64,000 nt of DNA from Acanthopleura granulata (Eukaryota; Mollusca; Polyplacophora; Chitonida; Chitonidae). Both the position numbers and the translations under genes were made by a program. The stretch covers positions 31,105,663 through 31,169,662 of the forward strand of contig JABBOT010000003.1 of the NCBI GenBank assembly GCA_016165875.1. The letters run 5' to 3'. Shown here in pieces: positions 61,870-64,000 of the stretch (positions are counted from its first letter, which is position 1; every line of letters starts with the position of its first letter). Below the pieces are notes generated by a model, which made no database searches, had not been told where the DNA came from, and was given only the letters and a program-made list of their open reading frames with translations.

Positions 61870-63554
61870 CTACATTGAAATAAAGCCAAGGAAAATCAAT
61901 TTTGGCTTGGAAAGAACATCACTGTGTTCCTTGGATCGACCTCTCGGGTAACATTTCAGCACGGAGGTTAGTTGGTATCTGGGGCGATGGTCAATGCTAT
62001 TAACAATCCGGCAGATGCTAGACCCCTCCGTTAACGATCTGGGTGGACAATCACTCAACACGCTGACCAATTTGATGTTCATGAGTCACGACAACTGCTG
62101 AACATACCCTAATGATTATAGTTACGGGGACATAACTCAATAACTCTTCCATTCATACAAAACACGCTGTTCAAACAGAGCAAGTGGCCATCTACAACGG
62201 CCGTTCCTTTAGGCTATTTTCTTAAGTTAACGTCAACACACGTAAGAGACCCGTACAATTCAGTTTGTGAAGATACTTCCTGTAGTCAAGACACGGGGAT
62301 AGGCCTTGTAGCTTATATCCCCCGGGGCTAATTTTGGAGCTGGAGCAATATTCTTAGAAACTGTGCCTTGGGTGACACCTTGCATAACCTGACTGACTTC
62401 CAGGACCGCAACAAGACTGGCGAAGCTTCGTGTAGTCATTGATGTTTATAGCCTTCCCTATAGAAGAACTCAATAGGAAGAAACCCTTAAACTGCCAACG
62501 CTTTTCAGACAGTTCTGGCTGCTGGAGAATCTGGTATTAATAGTCTATTTTCTCCACAGTGCAACTGGTAATATTCTTACTAAGGGTGACATTGAATCTG
62601 AAGCCTCGTGTAATGGCTGACTGCCGTTATAGCACATTGGCGGCATGTCTAATATCAGCTCCCTGTGGTAACAGCGTTAAAGATTTTCGATAAACAGCAT
62701 AACTTTAACATAGCAAGACCTTAGCATATACCCTCCAAGAAAAATTGCTTGGGGAATCACTTGTATCGCTTGGGCTCTGTCATCTCGACCAAGTTATCGG
62801 TTGGATCATGGAAGATGATATTGTACCTATGTGCGACATTTTTCATATTTTCCAAATTGCTGGACTTGGGAAGGGCATGCATTACGGAATTCTCTGTCGA
62901 AAGTATGCACATTAACGCAGCTAGAAACTCCCTACTGGGGTATTAATGAATTTAGTTCCTTTTGACGGCATTCTCGCCGGTAGCATATGAAAAAGTCCTC
63001 CTATCGTCCCGACACATTTACTAGCATCATTAATGTCCGCTATGTGTTTAAGGCACAAAGGCACACTTATTCGGCCAAAGACAGTTCATTGAAGGTGGGA
63101 TTTAGTACGCGGGGAGCTGGCAGAGACGCTTAAGTCTGCCGAAGTACATATAATGGTTCACCTTTCATGTAGACGTCTCCCTTTGGCACTGTCAACCGTA
63201 GTATATAGTTCTGATGTCTGTGTTCTGCGAAGTCCACTCTTATTATCCAAGACTGATACACATCCTCTGTAATTATAATGTTCTATTGATGTTCTGTGTT
63301 GTTAGAATGTTCGCTGATGAATAAACACATTACTGAGACCCAGACGAAGCCTTAGATATATCCGCGACTCACGAAAGGCCTTTGGGAGCATTTGCACTAG
63401 TTCTCCCTGAACTATATTCCTATCACATTGCTTTTTTTCGCGTACAAAGTTCAGTATCGGCTTTACGGTTCGTTGAGATGAGACATATCCCCCATTTACT
63501 GAAGATCTTTTCGAGTGAGTCCTTGAGGTTTAATAATGTCGTACTTAACAATTT

Positions 63555-63700
63555 AGTAGTCATATGACGACAACGAGTCCTTCTGGTGCTTGCATATAGT
63601 GTGTCTTCTTGTGGCAGGGCGACTCCATGCCACCAAAGTGCTGCCTCCACTGTAACATCATTCCGAAGACACTAGACATGAAAGCCCACCCATGACAGCA
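63555..63700 (-). mobile_element. SINE fragment, third family
   Basis: It shares ATATGACGACAACGAG, CAGGGCGACTCCATGCCACC, AAAGTGCTGCCTCCACTGTA and TTCCGAAGACACTAGACATG with 47545-47720 at high similarity by eye. The tRNA head is not visible. Confidence 0.55.
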
Positions 63701-64000
63701 CTATGAGGGCATTTTTGAGGTGGTCCAAATTGTCACCGATTTATTGAGGTAGTTCAAGTTTTAGTGTGTACTGCCGCAGATTGTTTCAGCGCCCCAGAAA
63801 GGTTTTCTTCTATTTGGACAAGTAAACCCCATTGCAGCATTCCCATTATATAGCACAACGTATCTAAGTCATGGAATACCCTTCAGATCAAAACCATTCG
63901 TGTATTGTTTGCAGGCACTCTTTTGCTCCATGATACAATACGTCAGAAATTTCAGTGATTCCGCCAGGCAAATATTAGACAGAATACACGACCCACTCGC

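Noticed and set aside
62260..62439. 59-codon minus-strand ATG frame (MTTRSFASLVAVLEVSQVMQ...)
   Set aside because: Amino-acid composition is reasonable but there is no homology cue, splice site or transcript end. Below what can be supported.

Overview
This is animal (metazoan) genomic DNA, AT-rich and intron-rich, almost certainly from a mollusc or a close lophotrochozoan. Coding exons are short and separated by large introns with GT-AG borders. The non-coding DNA carries tRNA-headed SINEs ending in (AAATA)n-like tails, LINE tails ending in (ATTC)n, and many copies of the palindrome TACATGTA. I inferred the lineage from the repeat style and the two gene families; the sequence does not settle the species.

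Layout. 1-3.9 kb: the last three coding exons of a cathepsin L-like cysteine protease (+ strand; the 5' part lies off the window), then a probable 3'UTR intron and 3'UTR exon. 3.9-13.2 kb: intergenic DNA with SINE and LINE fragments, two minisatellites, and a minus-strand poly(A) signal near 4.46 kb. 13.2-36.9 kb: a complete coding region of a Quaking/HOW-type STAR-family RNA-binding protein on the minus strand. It has six coding positions, and the fifth exists as two alternative exons; the protein is 359 or 360 aa. About 8 kb of repeat-poor DNA below the stop codon is probably its long 3'UTR and possible alternative tail exons. 36.9-37.7 kb: its 5'UTR/promoter side. 37.7-64 kb: no gene I can support firmly, only SINE copies of at least two families, a LINE RNase-H-end remnant, minisatellites, hairpins, and a few orphan open frames with some splice or signal-peptide logic.

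The best observation is in the Quaking gene. The exon encoding the QUA2 RNA-contact helix is duplicated in tandem (5a and 5b, separated by a 91-nt intron). The phases (0 in, 1 out) mean exactly one copy must be used: both together give a frameshift and early stop, and neither gives a stop five codons later. The 91-nt intron contains TACTAAC, an optimal branch point for exon 5b. With a TAAT 11 nt further on it is also a complete Quaking response element (ACUAAY-N1-20-UAAY). Quaking could therefore control which version of its own RNA-binding domain is made. A second switch may lie in exon 6: an in-frame donor (GTATGT) sits where vertebrate QKI transcripts change C-terminal tails, in the same phase, and read-through gives an unusual histidine-rich tail.
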